A stretch of DNA of 64,000 nucleotides from an uncultured Oscillospiraceae bacterium (lineage in GTDB: Bacteria; Bacillota; Clostridia; Oscillospirales; Oscillospiraceae): contig CAKTOB010000002.1 of NCBI GenBank assembly GCA_934589525.1, forward strand, positions 1 through 64,000, given 5' to 3'. The notes beneath the pieces are model-generated. The model was not told where the DNA came from. It searched no databases and saw only the letters and a program-made list of their open reading frames with translations. Positions 15,820 through 24,982 of this stretch are shown one piece after another; positions within the stretch are counted from its first letter, which is position 1; each line of letters opens with the position of its first letter. The position numbers were made by a program, and so were the translations under genes.

Positions 15820-16568
15820 AATTTGTTTCCTGGAACGTCAATGGCCTCCGGGCCTGTGTAGGCAAGGGCTTTGAGGAGATTTTTAAATCCCTGGACGCGG
15901 ACTTTTTCTGCCTTCAGGAGACCAAGCTCCAGCCCCACCAAATCGCCCTGGACACCCCGGGGTATCACCAATACTGGTGCTCCGCAGAGAAAAAGGGCTA
16001 CTCCGGCACCGCCATTTTTGCCCGGCGGGAGCCCCTTGCCGTGACCTACGGCATCGGCATTCCGGAGCTGGACACCGAGGGGCGGCTCATCACCCTGGAA
16101 TATGAGAACTTCTATCTTGTGACCTGCTACACCCCCAATTCCCAGCAGGAGCTGGCAAGGCTCCCCCACCGGCTCACCTGGGACGAGGCCTTCCGGAATT
16201 ATCTGTCCGCCCTGGACAAAAACAAGCCCGTCATTGCCTGCGGGGATTTGAACGTGGCCGCCACGGCCATGGACCTTAAAAACCCCAAGAGTAACGAAAA
16301 CAACGCCGGTTACTCCCTGCCGGAGCGGGAATCCTTCGCCAAGCTTCTGAATGCCGGGTTTACGGACTCCTTCCGGCACTTATACCCGGAGAAGATCCTC
16401 TACTCCTGGTGGTCCTACCGCTTCCAGGCCCGGGCCAAGAACGCAGGCTGGCGCATTGACTATTTTTTAGTCTCCGACAGCATCAAAGAACACATCACCC
16501 AGGCGGACATTCTTACGGACATTTTGGGCTCCGACCACTGTCCCGTGACCCTGGAAATTGATTTGTAA
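15816..16568 (+). CDS. xth: Exodeoxyribonuclease III
   Basis: Encodes 250 aa, full length for the ExoIII/AP-endonuclease family. Motifs seen: MKFVSWNVNGLRA, FCLQETKLQ (metal-binding Glu), GDLNVAATAMDL (Asp/Asn pair), WRIDYFLVS and GSDHCPVTLEI (catalytic His). It nicks DNA at abasic sites and trims 3' ends, so it acts after the uracil glycosylase encoded at 10.9-11.5 kb. It overlaps the lipoprotein gene by 4 bases. Confidence 0.96.
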   Translation: MKFVSWNVNGLRACVGKGFEEIFKSLDADFFCLQETKLQPHQIALDTPGYHQYWCSAEKKGYSGTAIFARREPLAVTYGIGIPELDTEGRLITLEYENFYLVTCYTPNSQQELARLPHRLTWDEAFRNYLSALDKNKPVIACGDLNVAATAMDLKNPKSNENNAGYSLPERESFAKLLNAGFTDSFRHLYPEKILYSWWSYRFQARAKNAGWRIDYFLVSDSIKEHITQADILTDILGSDHCPVTLEIDL

Positions 16569-16589
16569 TAGAGAAAGAGGGATTTTTCC

Positions 16590-17054
16590 ATGAACCATGG
16601 CAAGGAAGCCGCGGAGCTCTTTTGCGGCGGCTATAACTGTGCCCAGGCCGTCACCGTGGCCTTTTGTGACGTGACGGGGCTGACACCCGATCAGGCGGCC
16701 AGGCTCAGCAGCGGCTTCGGCGGCGGTCTGGGGCGGCAGCGGGAGGTCTGCGGGGCCGTCAGCGGTATGGTGCTGGTGCTGGACCTGCTCTACGGGTATT
16801 CAGAGCCCGGCAACGACACCCTGAAGGCCGACCATTACAAAACCGTCCAGGCCCTCTGCGGGGCCTTCCGGGACCGGGCCGGGAGCATCATCTGCCGGGA
16901 GCTTTTAGGCAACCCGCCCTCCGACCCCATCCCCACCCCCCGGACACCGGAGTTTTATAAGACCCGGCCCTGCGCCCGGATGGTGGCACTGGCGGCGGAA
17001 ATTCTGGAGGAATACATCTTACAGCAGGAGGGTGGCCATGCGGACACCCATTGA
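16590..17054 (+). CDS. C-GCAxxG-C-C family protein
   Basis: Encodes 154 aa. NCAQAVTVAF near the start, then GFGGGLGRQREVCGAVSGM, and a later Cys pair (ALCGAF, IICRELLG) plus RPCARMV. This conserved cysteine/glycine pattern defines the C_GCAxxG_C_C family of putative redox or metal proteins in anaerobes. No signal peptide is seen. The function is not known. It overlaps the next gene by 17 bases. Confidence 0.85.
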   Translation: MNHGKEAAELFCGGYNCAQAVTVAFCDVTGLTPDQAARLSSGFGGGLGRQREVCGAVSGMVLVLDLLYGYSEPGNDTLKADHYKTVQALCGAFRDRAGSIICRELLGNPPSDPIPTPRTPEFYKTRPCARMVALAAEILEEYILQQEGGHADTH

Positions 17055-17541
17055 CAACCAGACCCAGATCCCAAAAGCGCAATGGCGCTACGGCCTCCGG
17101 GCTTCTTCCAAGGTGGGCTGCGGCTGGATCGCCGTTTACAATGCCTTAATTACCCTGGGGGAGTCCCCTTTGCCGGAGACCGTCATCGGGGCCTTGGAGC
17201 GGCAGTTTCCGCTGGTCCACGGCACCTTCGGCACCAGCGTTCTGGGGCCTGCCCTGCTGCTGAAAAAATGGGGCTATCCCGTGGCCCTGTGCTCTGACCC
17301 CAAGAAATTTGATGCCATGTGCCGGGCCTCGGATGCGGCCATTCTCTTTTACTACTGGCGGCGAGGATACCGGTTTGGCGCCCACTTTATCGCCCTGGAA
17401 GCCCGGCCCGACGGCTTTTGGGGGTACAATACCTACGGAAACTCCCAAGGCCCGGACTACTACGGGGAAAGCCTGTCTGCATACCTGCAAAACCGCCGCT
17501 ATTTTGGCTGCGTTCTCACCTGCATCCGGAAAAAGGCCTAG
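17038..17541 (+). CDS. Papain-fold cysteine-peptidase-like protein
   Basis: Encodes 167 aa. SSKVGCGWIAVYNALITLG resembles the catalytic Cys helix of C39-type peptidases, GAHFIALEA provides a candidate catalytic His, and FWGYNTYGNS a candidate Asn/Asp. It has no signal peptide or ABC domain. ATG at 17038 has AGGAGG 5 bases upstream; a GTG at 17032 overlaps that site. Translation is coupled to the C-GCAxxG-C-C gene. Peptidase activity is inferred from motif order only. Confidence 0.65.
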   Translation: MRTPIDNQTQIPKAQWRYGLRASSKVGCGWIAVYNALITLGESPLPETVIGALERQFPLVHGTFGTSVLGPALLLKKWGYPVALCSDPKKFDAMCRASDAAILFYYWRRGYRFGAHFIALEARPDGFWGYNTYGNSQGPDYYGESLSAYLQNRRYFGCVLTCIRKKA

Positions 17542-17550
17542 GAAGCCCTA

Positions 17551-17597
17551 AAAAAACGCCCAACTCCCCGTTTGAGGAATTGGGCTTATTTTTATTG
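17551..17597. terminator. Bidirectional terminator between convergent genes
   Basis: GCCCAACTCC and GGAATTGGGC arms, with an A-run on the left (AAAAAAAC) and TTATTTTTATT on the right, so it can end transcripts from both sides. Confidence 0.8.
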
Positions 17598-19826
17598 TGC
17601 TTCCTGTGTTTCCTGGGGGAAGATCAGGGTGGCCTTGAACAAATCTCCGTCCACCAGCAGCTCCAGGGTGCCGTGCTGCAGCTCCATCATGCTCTGGGCG
17701 ATGTTCAGCCCTAAGCCGCTGCCCTCCTGGTTTCGGGAGGCCTCTCCCCGGACAAAGCGCTCCATGAGCTCGTCGGCGCTGACGTTCAAGGGCTCCCGGG
17801 AGATGTTCTTAAAGGAGATGCAGACCTTCCCGTCCACCGCCACCATGTCCACATAAAGCCGGGTGCCGGGCTGGGCGTATTTGACGGCGTTGCTCAAAAG
17901 ATTACTCATGGCCCGCCAGGCAAGCCGCCCGTCGGCGTGGATATACACCGGCTCCTGGGGTGCCCGGAAAATGGGGGTCAGCTGGGCCGCTTCCAGCTTG
18001 TCCGTAAACTCACCCAGGGCCTGGTTCACGGTTTCCACCGCATCCATGGTGGTGAGCTCCACGGCGATATTGCCGGTGGAGGCCTTGCTGAGCTCGATCA
18101 GGTCGTCGATCAGCCGCTTCATCCGGCCGGACTGCCGGGAGAGGACCTCCAGGTATTTTTCCTCCTCCTCCTGACTATGGGGCTTTTGCAGCAGGTCTAC
18201 ATAGTTAATAATAGAGGTCAGAGGGGTTTTGATGTCGTGGCTTACATTGGTGATCAGCTCCGTCCGCATCCGCTCCGAGCGCATCTGCTTCTGGGCCGCC
18301 ACCAGCACCACCTCCGACAGGCCGTTGAGCTCTGCGGCAAAGTCCTTGTAGCAGCCCACCATCAGCTTGTCGTCCACCTTGATGTCCAGGTCTCCCGCCC
18401 GCATCCGCTTGGCGGCTTCCAGCAATGTTCCAAAGACGTTGGCCCCATAGATCACCAGGGCCAGGGCTGCGGCGAAGCTCAGCACCAGCAGCCAGCCGTT
18501 GTCCCCCATGAGCCCCGGGAAGGTGCAGCCGCCAACGATCAGCCCTCCCAGCAGCCACTGCCAGGTCAGAGGCAGCAGCGAATAGGCCCGTGCTAAGAAT
18601 CTGCCGCACTTGGACAGCGCATTCTTGAGGATTTTCCACAGCTTCTGCCCCTGTTTCCCGCCCCACAACAGCAGGGTCAGGGCCACTTTCCAGAGAACGC
18701 GGTAAAGCGCCCCCGCGACCTTCCAGAACAGCTTCCAGCACCATACCGCCACACGCCAGCACAGGCCCGTGACACTGTGATGCCACCAGTAAAGCCCCGG
18801 GGTCTTGAACTGGGCGGCACAGGCAAAGCAGAAGCCCACAAACAGCAGACAGCAAAGATATCCGCCGTAGCCATAATAGGCAAACAGCACGGCGTTGCTC
18901 ATATCCAGCAGATACCACAAGCCCTCCACGGCCCCGAAGATGTAGACCGCCGTCACAGCAATAACCGCCGCCAGATACAGCTCCAGTGGCACACAGTTAA
19001 GACCACCGGGACGAATTTCCTCCCGGCCCGGCTTGTGGCCCGCAGCCATGCACAGGTACACCGCCAGCACCGCAAAGAGCAGCAAGCTGCCCCCCAGCAC
19101 CCCGGCGCAAAGGGTCTGCCGCTCCCAGATGAACTGTAGGATATTCGTCGCCTTTTGCTCCCGGTACAGGTCTCCTGAGCGGTCATTCAGCCGCAGGGTC
19201 ACGGTGTAGGTTTCCTCCACAGGAACCCGCCGAATTTTGTAAATATACTCCTGATCCTCCACACGGATGCCCAGAATCTGATCGCCGTTTTCCAGCTGGG
19301 TGGCGTAATAATCCTGGATGACGTACATCATGTCAAAGAAGCCGTCCTTGGGGGTCTCCTCCCCCCAGAGGGCCAGAATCTCATCAGACTCCGCCCCCAC
19401 CTCCGCTGTCAGAGGGCCTTTCAGGATTTTGGGGTAGGTGGCACTTCCTTTGGCGATCTGGAAGGTCTTTACGGTGGTGGTGTCCTCCTCGTCCTCCTGC
19501 TTTTGCAGAAGCTTGCCCTTGGCATCCCGGATCTCATAATTCACGGCCCAGTCCCTGTAAATCTCGTTCATGTGGTAGTAGTAATGGGCTATAAACTCCT
19601 CGTCCGCACCTTTTTGCAGACCAGCCACATACCGGGAGACAATTTTTGCCCCATAGTTCTCCATCTGGGCCGTCAGGTGCCGTTCCTGCTGGTCCGCCGG
19701 GGATTCTCCCGGTTTCAGGTGCATCCCCGCCATCAGTAACAGTCCCCCACCGGAGGCCAGGCCCCCCAGCAGACACAGGGCGCACAGGGCAATGGCAAAG
19801 AATTTCAAAATGCCGTGGTTTCTCAT
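17592..19826 (-). CDS. Large sensor histidine kinase with multi-helix membrane domain
   Basis: Encodes 744 aa. One N-terminal helix (about 8-35), an extracytoplasmic region of about 200 aa, then several helices between about 230 and 430, a HAMP-like linker, HisKA (ITNVSHDIKTPLTSIINYVD, His near 529) and HATPase_c (NLLSNAVKYA, GSGLGLNIAQSM). This resembles the large clostridial two-component kinases that sense envelope stress or antibiotics. Its stop-start overlap is with the regulator just upstream on the same strand (ATGA). Confidence 0.93.
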   Translation of the reverse strand: MRNHGILKFFAIALCALCLLGGLASGGGLLLMAGMHLKPGESPADQQERHLTAQMENYGAKIVSRYVAGLQKGADEEFIAHYYYHMNEIYRDWAVNYEIRDAKGKLLQKQEDEEDTTTVKTFQIAKGSATYPKILKGPLTAEVGAESDEILALWGEETPKDGFFDMMYVIQDYYATQLENGDQILGIRVEDQEYIYKIRRVPVEETYTVTLRLNDRSGDLYREQKATNILQFIWERQTLCAGVLGGSLLLFAVLAVYLCMAAGHKPGREEIRPGGLNCVPLELYLAAVIAVTAVYIFGAVEGLWYLLDMSNAVLFAYYGYGGYLCCLLFVGFCFACAAQFKTPGLYWWHHSVTGLCWRVAVWCWKLFWKVAGALYRVLWKVALTLLLWGGKQGQKLWKILKNALSKCGRFLARAYSLLPLTWQWLLGGLIVGGCTFPGLMGDNGWLLVLSFAAALALVIYGANVFGTLLEAAKRMRAGDLDIKVDDKLMVGCYKDFAAELNGLSEVVLVAAQKQMRSERMRTELITNVSHDIKTPLTSIINYVDLLQKPHSQEEEEKYLEVLSRQSGRMKRLIDDLIELSKASTGNIAVELTTMDAVETVNQALGEFTDKLEAAQLTPIFRAPQEPVYIHADGRLAWRAMSNLLSNAVKYAQPGTRLYVDMVAVDGKVCISFKNISREPLNVSADELMERFVRGEASRNQEGSGLGLNIAQSMMELQHGTLELLVDGDLFKATLIFPQETQEAQ

Positions 19827-20518
19827 TTCTTTTCTCCCTCCAGCTTATAGCCCTGACCCCACATGACTTTCAGGTAGCGAGGCTCCGAGGGGTTGATTTC
19901 GATTTTTTCCCGCAGGTGCCGGATGTGGACCGCCACGCTGCCCTCGCTGCCCAGGGCCGCCTCCTGCCACACCGCTTCATACAAGGTTTTCGTGGAGTAG
20001 ACCTTGCCGGGGTTGGACATCAGCAGATGGAGAATGGAATACTCCGTAGGGGTCAGGTTCACCGGCTCCCCCTCCACGGTGACGGTTTTGGTTCGGTCGT
20101 TCATGGTAATGCCGCCGATGGTCATGCTTTCGGCATCCTCCGTCCGCACATCCATTCTGGCATACCGCCGGAGCTGGGAGCGGATACGGGCCAGCACCTC
20201 CACCGGCACAAAGGGCTTGGTGATGTAGTCATCGGCCCCTACGTTGAGCCCTAGCACCTTGTCCTCGGTTTCGGACTTGGCTGTCAGCAGGATAATGGGG
20301 GCGTTGGAGAATTTGCGGATCTCCGCCGTGGCGGCAATACCGTCCATCACCGGCATCATCACATCCAGGAGAATCAAATCCATCTGGTGCTCCCGGCACA
20401 GTTCCACCGCCTGTTCCCCATTATAGGCTTCAAAGAGTTCATAGCCCTCGGGCTGCAAATAAATTTTCAGCGCATTTACAATATCCGGCTGGTCGTCACA
20501 AATCAAAATACGATACAT
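19823..20518 (-). CDS. OmpR-family response regulator
   Basis: Encodes 231 aa. Receiver with Asp52 (ILLDVMMPVMDG), lysine loop YITKPF, and winged helix LTPTEYSILHLLMSNPGKVY with VHIRHLREKIE. The ATG at 20518 is chosen because GGAGG lies 8 bases before it; a start 21 bases upstream overlaps that site. First gene of the pair with the 744-aa kinase. Upstream, TATAAT and two TTCTTA-type direct repeats about 20 bases apart may be the promoter and its own binding site. Confidence 0.95.
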   Translation of the reverse strand: MYRILICDDQPDIVNALKIYLQPEGYELFEAYNGEQAVELCREHQMDLILLDVMMPVMDGIAATAEIRKFSNAPIILLTAKSETEDKVLGLNVGADDYITKPFVPVEVLARIRSQLRRYARMDVRTEDAESMTIGGITMNDRTKTVTVEGEPVNLTPTEYSILHLLMSNPGKVYSTKTLYEAVWQEAALGSEGSVAVHIRHLREKIEINPSEPRYLKVMWGQGYKLEGEKK

Positions 20519-20704
20519 GTTCCATTCCTCCATATCCATATCTTTTGGGACTATTATATCATCCCGTTTCTTAATAAGAAAGGGGGCGGCACATTAAGAA
20601 CAGATTAAATATTTTTTATTCTACCCCTGGAAATTTTCTTTGGTTTGCTGCATAATAAAGGCAGAAAAAAGCCGCCCCATAGAGCGGTCATTCAGGAGGT
20701 TTAT

Positions 20705-21379
20705 ATGGCTTATCAACTGTTTCGTCCCATGACCACCGTTCATGGTGCCCTGTTTGACATGGACGGGGTGATTCTGGATTCCGAGGGCCTGTACACCAGA
20801 TTCTGGCAGGAGGCCGCCCAGGCCCTGGGCTACCCCATGACCCGGCCCCAGGCCATGGGCATGCGGGCCCTCAACCGGCAGGAGGCCACCGCCAAGCTGG
20901 AAAGCTATTTTGGCAAAGGTGTGGACTATCTGGCAGTCCGGGATAAGCGCATCGAGCTCATGGATGCCTTCGTGGCCGGAAAAGGCATCGCCCCCAAGCC
21001 CGGCATCCGGGAGCTGCTGGACTACCTGAACCAACGGGCCATCCCCACCTGCATCGCCACCTCCTCCCCCCTGGCCCGGGTGCGGGAATACTTAGAGCCC
21101 CTGGGGCTTTTTGACCGATTCGATTCCATCGTCACCGGCTACGACGTCCCCCGGGGCAAGCCGGAGCCGGACATCTACCTGAAAGCCGCCCAGGTGCTGC
21201 ACCAGGAGCCTCAGAACTGCATCGCCCTGGAAGACTCCAAAGCCGGCCTTCTCTCGGCCTTCCGAGCCGGCACCATGGCCATCCTGATCCCAGACCAGGA
21301 CCGCCCAGATCAAGAAGACCTGACCCGCGCCACCGCCCTATGCGACAGCCTGACGGACGTGATCGCCCTGATCGGGTAA
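20705..21379 (+). CDS. HAD-superfamily hydrolase, beta-phosphoglucomutase-like
   Basis: Encodes 224 aa. Motif I is DMDGVILDSE, motif II CIATSSPL, motif III/IV GKPEPDIYLKAAQ and ALEDSKAGLLSA. The cap domain between I and II is the short helical type of subfamily IA, as in phosphoglycolate phosphatase and beta-phosphoglucomutase. The substrate cannot be named. AGGAGG lies 7 bases before the ATG. Followed by a long repeat block. Confidence 0.88.
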   Translation: MAYQLFRPMTTVHGALFDMDGVILDSEGLYTRFWQEAAQALGYPMTRPQAMGMRALNRQEATAKLESYFGKGVDYLAVRDKRIELMDAFVAGKGIAPKPGIRELLDYLNQRAIPTCIATSSPLARVREYLEPLGLFDRFDSIVTGYDVPRGKPEPDIYLKAAQVLHQEPQNCIALEDSKAGLLSAFRAGTMAILIPDQDRPDQEDLTRATALCDSLTDVIALIG

Positions 21380-21454
21380 ACCCAAGACCTTATTGCATTT
21401 GTTGCGAAATAGCACATTTTCGACGAATCTATCCTTGTTTTGTGTCTATAAAAA

Positions 21455-22110
21455 AGAAAAAACGTGGTACATTGCCGTAGGGGCGGCAACCTGCCGCCCG
21501 CCACGTTGCAATGATAACCCGTGCGGTTGAATGAAACCACGCAATGTAGCGGCGGCAATCTGCCGCCATCCACGTTGCAATGATCACCTGTGCGGTTGAA
21601 TGAAACCACGCAATGTAGCGGCGGCAAATCTGCCGCCATCCACGTCCCGAATACAACCTGTGGGGTTGAACGGAACCCCCCCCCCCGACATGTCATTCCG
21701 ACCGCAGCGTCAGCGGAGTGGAGGAATCCACTCAAGTTGCAGAAATATCCTGCGTAAGGTAAAACTTGCTGCTTGAGAAGATCCCTCCGCTCGTTTCACT
21801 CGGTCGGGATGACATGTCGGGGGGTGATTCCGTTTTGTCCGCACGGGTTGTATTTGCTACGTTGCTTGGCGATGAATCATCGCCGCTACATTGCGTGGTA
21901 CCGTTCAACCGCAGGGGTTATATTCGCTACGCAGCGGAACGGCACATAGGCCGTTCCCTACAGTTTCGCTGAAAGGTAATCCCGTATGCCCCGAACGATA
22001 CAGAATGACGGCTGTTTAAATGAAAAACCTCGGTCCCGAAAAAAACTGTCCACTGTCAACTGTCAACTTCCTTAAATTGTCAATTGTCCATTGTCCATTG
22101 TCAATTTAAC
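21455..22110. repeat. Dispersed repeat block 3
   Basis: Tandem copies of module C (GGCGGCAA(A)TCTGCCGCC) near 21480, 21550 and 21615, module D near 21690-21815, module B inverted near 21860-21900, module A inverted near 21931-21968, and a TTGTCAATTGTCCATTGTC tail (22050-22110) that overlaps the end of the next gene. A run of nine or more C occurs near 21679. No gene is seen in 21380-22071. Confidence 0.85.
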
Positions 22111-22956
22111 CCCCATCCCGCTCTCCAGCTTCATCGCTTTCCCCGTAATGGGGTGGGTAAATTCCAGGCTCTTTGCCAGCAGGAGCTGGGTCTCCAGGCC
22201 CAGGCGGTGGGAGAGGGTCTGGGATTGTTCGCTTCCGTACTGGGGGTCGCCCAGGATGGGGAAGCCGGAGTAGGCGCAGTGGAGGCGCAGCTGGTGGGTT
22301 CTTCCTGTAATGGGTTCCAGTTCCAGGCGGCAGCATTCTTCTCCCCTTTCCAGCACCCGGAAGCGGGTCTGGCTGGGTTTGCCGTCGGGGCGGACTTCCC
22401 GCAGAAGGCTTGGAAGGGGTTTTCTGGCGATGGGGGCGTCGATGATGCCCTCATTTTCCACAGGGCCTCCACAGGTCAGGGCTTCATAGTGCTTCCGGGG
22501 CTTTTCCTGCTGCAAAAGGGCGTGGATATGGGCGTTTTTCGCCACCAGCACGATGCCGAAGGTGTCCCGGTCCAAGCGGGTCAAAGGGTGGAAGGCCCCC
22601 TGCTGGTGGGTTTTTTCGTAATAGCCCTGAATAAGGTTTGCCAGGGTTCCGGTATTCCGGTTGCGGGAGGGGTGAATGAGCATCCCCGCGGGCTTGTCCA
22701 CCGCCAGAAAATAGGCATCCTCGTAGAGAATCGTAAGAGGCCCGTCTTCCGCCGGGTAATCCGGCACCGGCTCTTCCAGAAACACCAGAATCTCGTCCCC
22801 GGGCACAACCTGGTAGTCCGTGTGGCAGCTGATGCCGCCCACCCGCAGGCCGTCGGCCCACTTGACCTTGTTCATGAGACCTGTGGACATGCGAAGCTCC
22901 GTTTTCAAAAAAGAGGACAGCCGCCCGCTTCTTTGGGCCGTCAATGTCAATTCCAT
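22072..22956 (-). CDS. RluA-family pseudouridine synthase
   Basis: Encodes 294 aa with HPLTRLDRDTFGIVLVAKNA (catalytic Asp in RLDRDT), an N-terminal S4-like part (LSSFLKTELRMSTGLMNKVK) and TGRTHQLRLHCAYSGFPILG. It isomerises uridine in rRNA or tRNA. The ATG at 22956 has GGAGG 6 bases upstream; TTG at 22968 is less likely. The last residues, KLTMDNGQLTI, come from the intergenic repeat tail, so the native stop was probably replaced when the repeat moved in. Confidence 0.92.
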   Translation of the reverse strand: MELTLTAQRSGRLSSFLKTELRMSTGLMNKVKWADGLRVGGISCHTDYQVVPGDEILVFLEEPVPDYPAEDGPLTILYEDAYFLAVDKPAGMLIHPSRNRNTGTLANLIQGYYEKTHQQGAFHPLTRLDRDTFGIVLVAKNAHIHALLQQEKPRKHYEALTCGGPVENEGIIDAPIARKPLPSLLREVRPDGKPSQTRFRVLERGEECCRLELEPITGRTHQLRLHCAYSGFPILGDPQYGSEQSQTLSHRLGLETQLLLAKSLEFTHPITGKAMKLESGMGVKLTMDNGQLTI

Positions 22957-23014
22957 GGGTTCCTCCAAAAAAGCCCTGCCGGATGATCGGCAGGGCTTTG
23001 GGTATTGATTTCTC

Positions 23015-23371
23015 TTAGTTCAGAGCAGCCTTGGCCTTCTCCACAACAGCGGCGAAAGCGGCGCTGTCCTGGATCGCCATCTCGGACAGGCTCTTGCGGT
23101 TCATCTCGATACCGGCCTTCTTCACACCGTTCATGAAGGTGGAGTAGTTCAGACCGTAGGGAGCCACAGCGGCGCTCAGACGAGCGATCCACATGGTACG
23201 GTAAGCACGCTTCTTCTGCTTACGGCCTTCGAAAGCGTAGTTGCCGGACTTCATAACGGCCTGCTTGGCCATCTTGAAGTGCTTGCTCTTGGAACCCCAG
23301 TAGCCCTTTGCCAGCTTCAGGGTTGCGTTTCTTCTCTTGCGCGTCATCATTGCGCCTTTAACTCTAGCCAT
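23015..23371 (-). CDS. rplT: 50S ribosomal protein L20
   Basis: Encodes 118 aa, standard length. [20 protein letters not shown] and [20 protein letters not shown] are diagnostic. Last gene of infC-rpmI-rplT. L20 binds 23S rRNA in assembly and in many Firmicutes represses its own operon through the leader RNA upstream of infC. Confidence 0.98.
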   Translation of the reverse strand: MARVKGAMMTRKRRNATLKLAKGYWGSKSKHFKMAKQAVMKSGNYAFEGRKQKKRAYRTMWIARLSAAVAPYGLNYSTFMNGVKKAGIEMNRKSLSEMAIQDSAAFAAVVEKAKAALN

Positions 23372-23395
23372 TTACTATATCCTCCTGTCTAGCCC

Positions 23396-23593
23396 TTATT
23401 TGTACGGAATCATCTTCTTGATGGCATCCACATTGGTCACATCGGCATAAGTGGTGCTCCGCAGATGACGGGTACGCTTGGTGGTCTTCTTGGTGAGGAT
23501 GTGGCTCTTAAAAGCGTGTGCTCTTTTCACCTTTCCGGTCTTGGTCAGGTTGAATCTCTTCTTTGCACCGCTATGGGTTTTCAGCTTGGGCAT
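23396..23593 (-). CDS. rpmI: 50S ribosomal protein L35
   Basis: Encodes 65 aa, [20 protein letters not shown], the standard L35 start. It lies between infC and rplT in the conserved order, with a 24-base gap to rplT. Confidence 0.98.
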   Translation of the reverse strand: MPKLKTHSGAKKRFNLTKTGKVKRAHAFKSHILTKKTTKRTRHLRSTTYADVTNVDAIKKMIPYK

Positions 23594-23627
23594 AGGTAGT
23601 TCTCCTTCCGTATCTTGTGTAATATTC

Positions 23628-24146
23628 TTACTTGCTATTCTTGGGGGTCAGGAACATCGCCATGAAGCGGCCCTCCAGCTTGGGATTCTTCTCCATGGTG
23701 GCGACCTCGGCGCAGGCCTCCGCAAAGTCCATCAGCAGCTTCTCACCCAGGTTGGTATGGGCCATTTCCCGTCCGCGGAAGCGAACGCTGACCTTCACCC
23801 GGTTGCCGTCTGTCAGGAATTTCTGGGCTGCCTTGACCTTGGTGTTGAGATCGTTGGTATCAATGCTGGGGCTCATGCGGATCTCCTTGACCTCTACGAC
23901 CCGCTGGTTCTTCTTGGCCTCCTTCTCCCGCTTCTTCTGATCGAAGCAGAACTTGGAGTAATCCATGATTTTACACACAGGGGGAACGGCGTTGGGAGAG
24001 ATCTTCACAAGATCCATACCCGCCTCTTCCGCCATGGCGTTGGCCTGGGCCGCGGAAACGATACCCAGCTGGGCGCCGTCCGCACCGATGAGCCGGATCT
24101 CTTTGTCCCGGATTTCCTCGTTGAGCTGATGGTCTAACTTTGCGAT
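23628..24146 (-). CDS. infC: Translation initiation factor IF-3
   Basis: Encodes 172 aa. The N domain has [20 protein letters not shown], the linker is lysine-rich, and the C domain ends [16 protein letters not shown]-3 keeps 30S subunits free and checks the start codon. The best start is a rare ATC at 24146 ([11 protein letters not shown]): GGAGG is 8 bases upstream and the length fits the family. IF-3 genes commonly use AUU-class starts for feedback control. An ATG at 24203 would add 19 unlikely residues that cross the leader terminator. Confidence 0.95.
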   Translation of the reverse strand: MAKLDHQLNEEIRDKEIRLIGADGAQLGIVSAAQANAMAEEAGMDLVKISPNAVPPVCKIMDYSKFCFDQKKREKEAKKNQRVVEVKEIRMSPSIDTNDLNTKVKAAQKFLTDGNRVKVSVRFRGREMAHTNLGEKLLMDFAEACAEVATMEKNPKLEGRFMAMFLTPKNSK

Positions 24147-24159
24147 GGTAAGCACCTCC

Positions 24160-24300
24160 AAAACAAATAACAAAAAAGCGGATGCCAAAGCATCCGCATA
24201 CACGCATAAAATCCCTTGTGGGGAAAAGCTCGTATGAAACCGTTTCGCAGAAACTTACGGTGAGGCGGATGTTCAGCCTTCTTGATTACCAAGGGATTCT
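24160..24300 (-). promoter_or_regulatory. infC-rpmI-rplT leader (L20-type autoregulation)
   Basis: In the minus-strand leader AATCCCTTG (24298-24290) can pair over 70 bases with CAAGGGATT (24218-24210), enclosing a structured region, followed by a terminator at 24197-24172. This long-range stem plus terminator is the arrangement of the Firmicutes L20 leader. The family assignment is inferred from position and structure. Confidence 0.65.
24172..24197 (-). terminator. Leader terminator before infC
   Basis: GCGGATGC-TTTG-GCATCCGC followed by six T on the minus strand, 25 bases before the infC start. It would attenuate the operon when L20 is in excess. Confidence 0.85.
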
Positions 24301-24406
24301 ACCACAGAAAGCGGCCCTTGTCAAGTGTTTTTCTTTTCCTTTTTATGGAATACTTTTTATAGGGGCCGGGCATGCTTTTTAGGTGCCCCGGCCGTCCTGT
24401 GGGTTC

Positions 24407-24847
24407 TCAGCCTGCCAGCACGTCGGCCTTCACCACACCCTCCAAGGCGTTGAGCCTGCGGATCAGTTCTTCCAGAGGGATTTTCAGATCGATGGTCTCG
24501 GCGGAGATGGTCACCACGGCGGTGCCGTTGGTGGGGACGATGGAATTGATGGTGCTGATGTTGGCCCCGGCATCGGCAAAGATCAGCAACAGCTCCGACA
24601 GCAGACCCGGCTCGTCGTGGAGCAGCAGCTGATAGGTCACGATGCGGCCCGTCATCATGTTCTGGAAGGGCATCACCGCGTCCCGGTACTTATAAAAGGC
24701 GCTGCGGCTGATTTCGGTCATGCGGGTGGCCTCGTTGACCGTGGTGGCCTCTCCGGTGGAGAGCAGCCGCTTGGTTTCCGCCACCTTCAAGAACACCTCC
24801 GGCAGAGCAGAAGCCTCTACGATATAATACTGGGGTTTATTGGACAT
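24407..24847 (-). CDS. ACT-domain protein, PheB type
   Basis: Encodes 146 aa. The first half has an HTH-like segment (ATTVNEATRMTEISRSAFYK) and the second an ACT domain (VTYQLLLHDEPGLLSELLLI, ADAGANISTINSIVP). This two-part layout fits the UPF0735/PheB family, thought to sense an amino acid. A promoter with TTGCTT, 16 bases, TACAAT lies upstream near 24913-24940 on the minus strand. The ligand is unknown. Confidence 0.88.
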   Translation of the reverse strand: MSNKPQYYIVEASALPEVFLKVAETKRLLSTGEATTVNEATRMTEISRSAFYKYRDAVMPFQNMMTGRIVTYQLLLHDEPGLLSELLLIFADAGANISTINSIVPTNGTAVVTISAETIDLKIPLEELIRRLNALEGVVKADVLAG

Positions 24848-24982
24848 ATGATCCTCCTATCGTTTCGCCACATACGGCGTACATGTGTTCATACACGGTA
24901 ACATTGTAGCATACTTTTTTGAAAAAGCAAGTAAAAAGAATAATCTTATAAGTTTATAACACTTTCCGTAAAGGAGGGCCTG

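Noticed and set aside
21455..21720. Evenly repeated GGCGGCA units considered as a CRISPR array
   Set aside because: Units are palindromic and nearly contiguous, with conserved linkers instead of unique spacers, and no cas genes are present.
24350..24406. GGCCGGG/CCCGGCC hairpin after the ACT-domain gene as a terminator
   Set aside because: Neither strand has a T-run after the stem.
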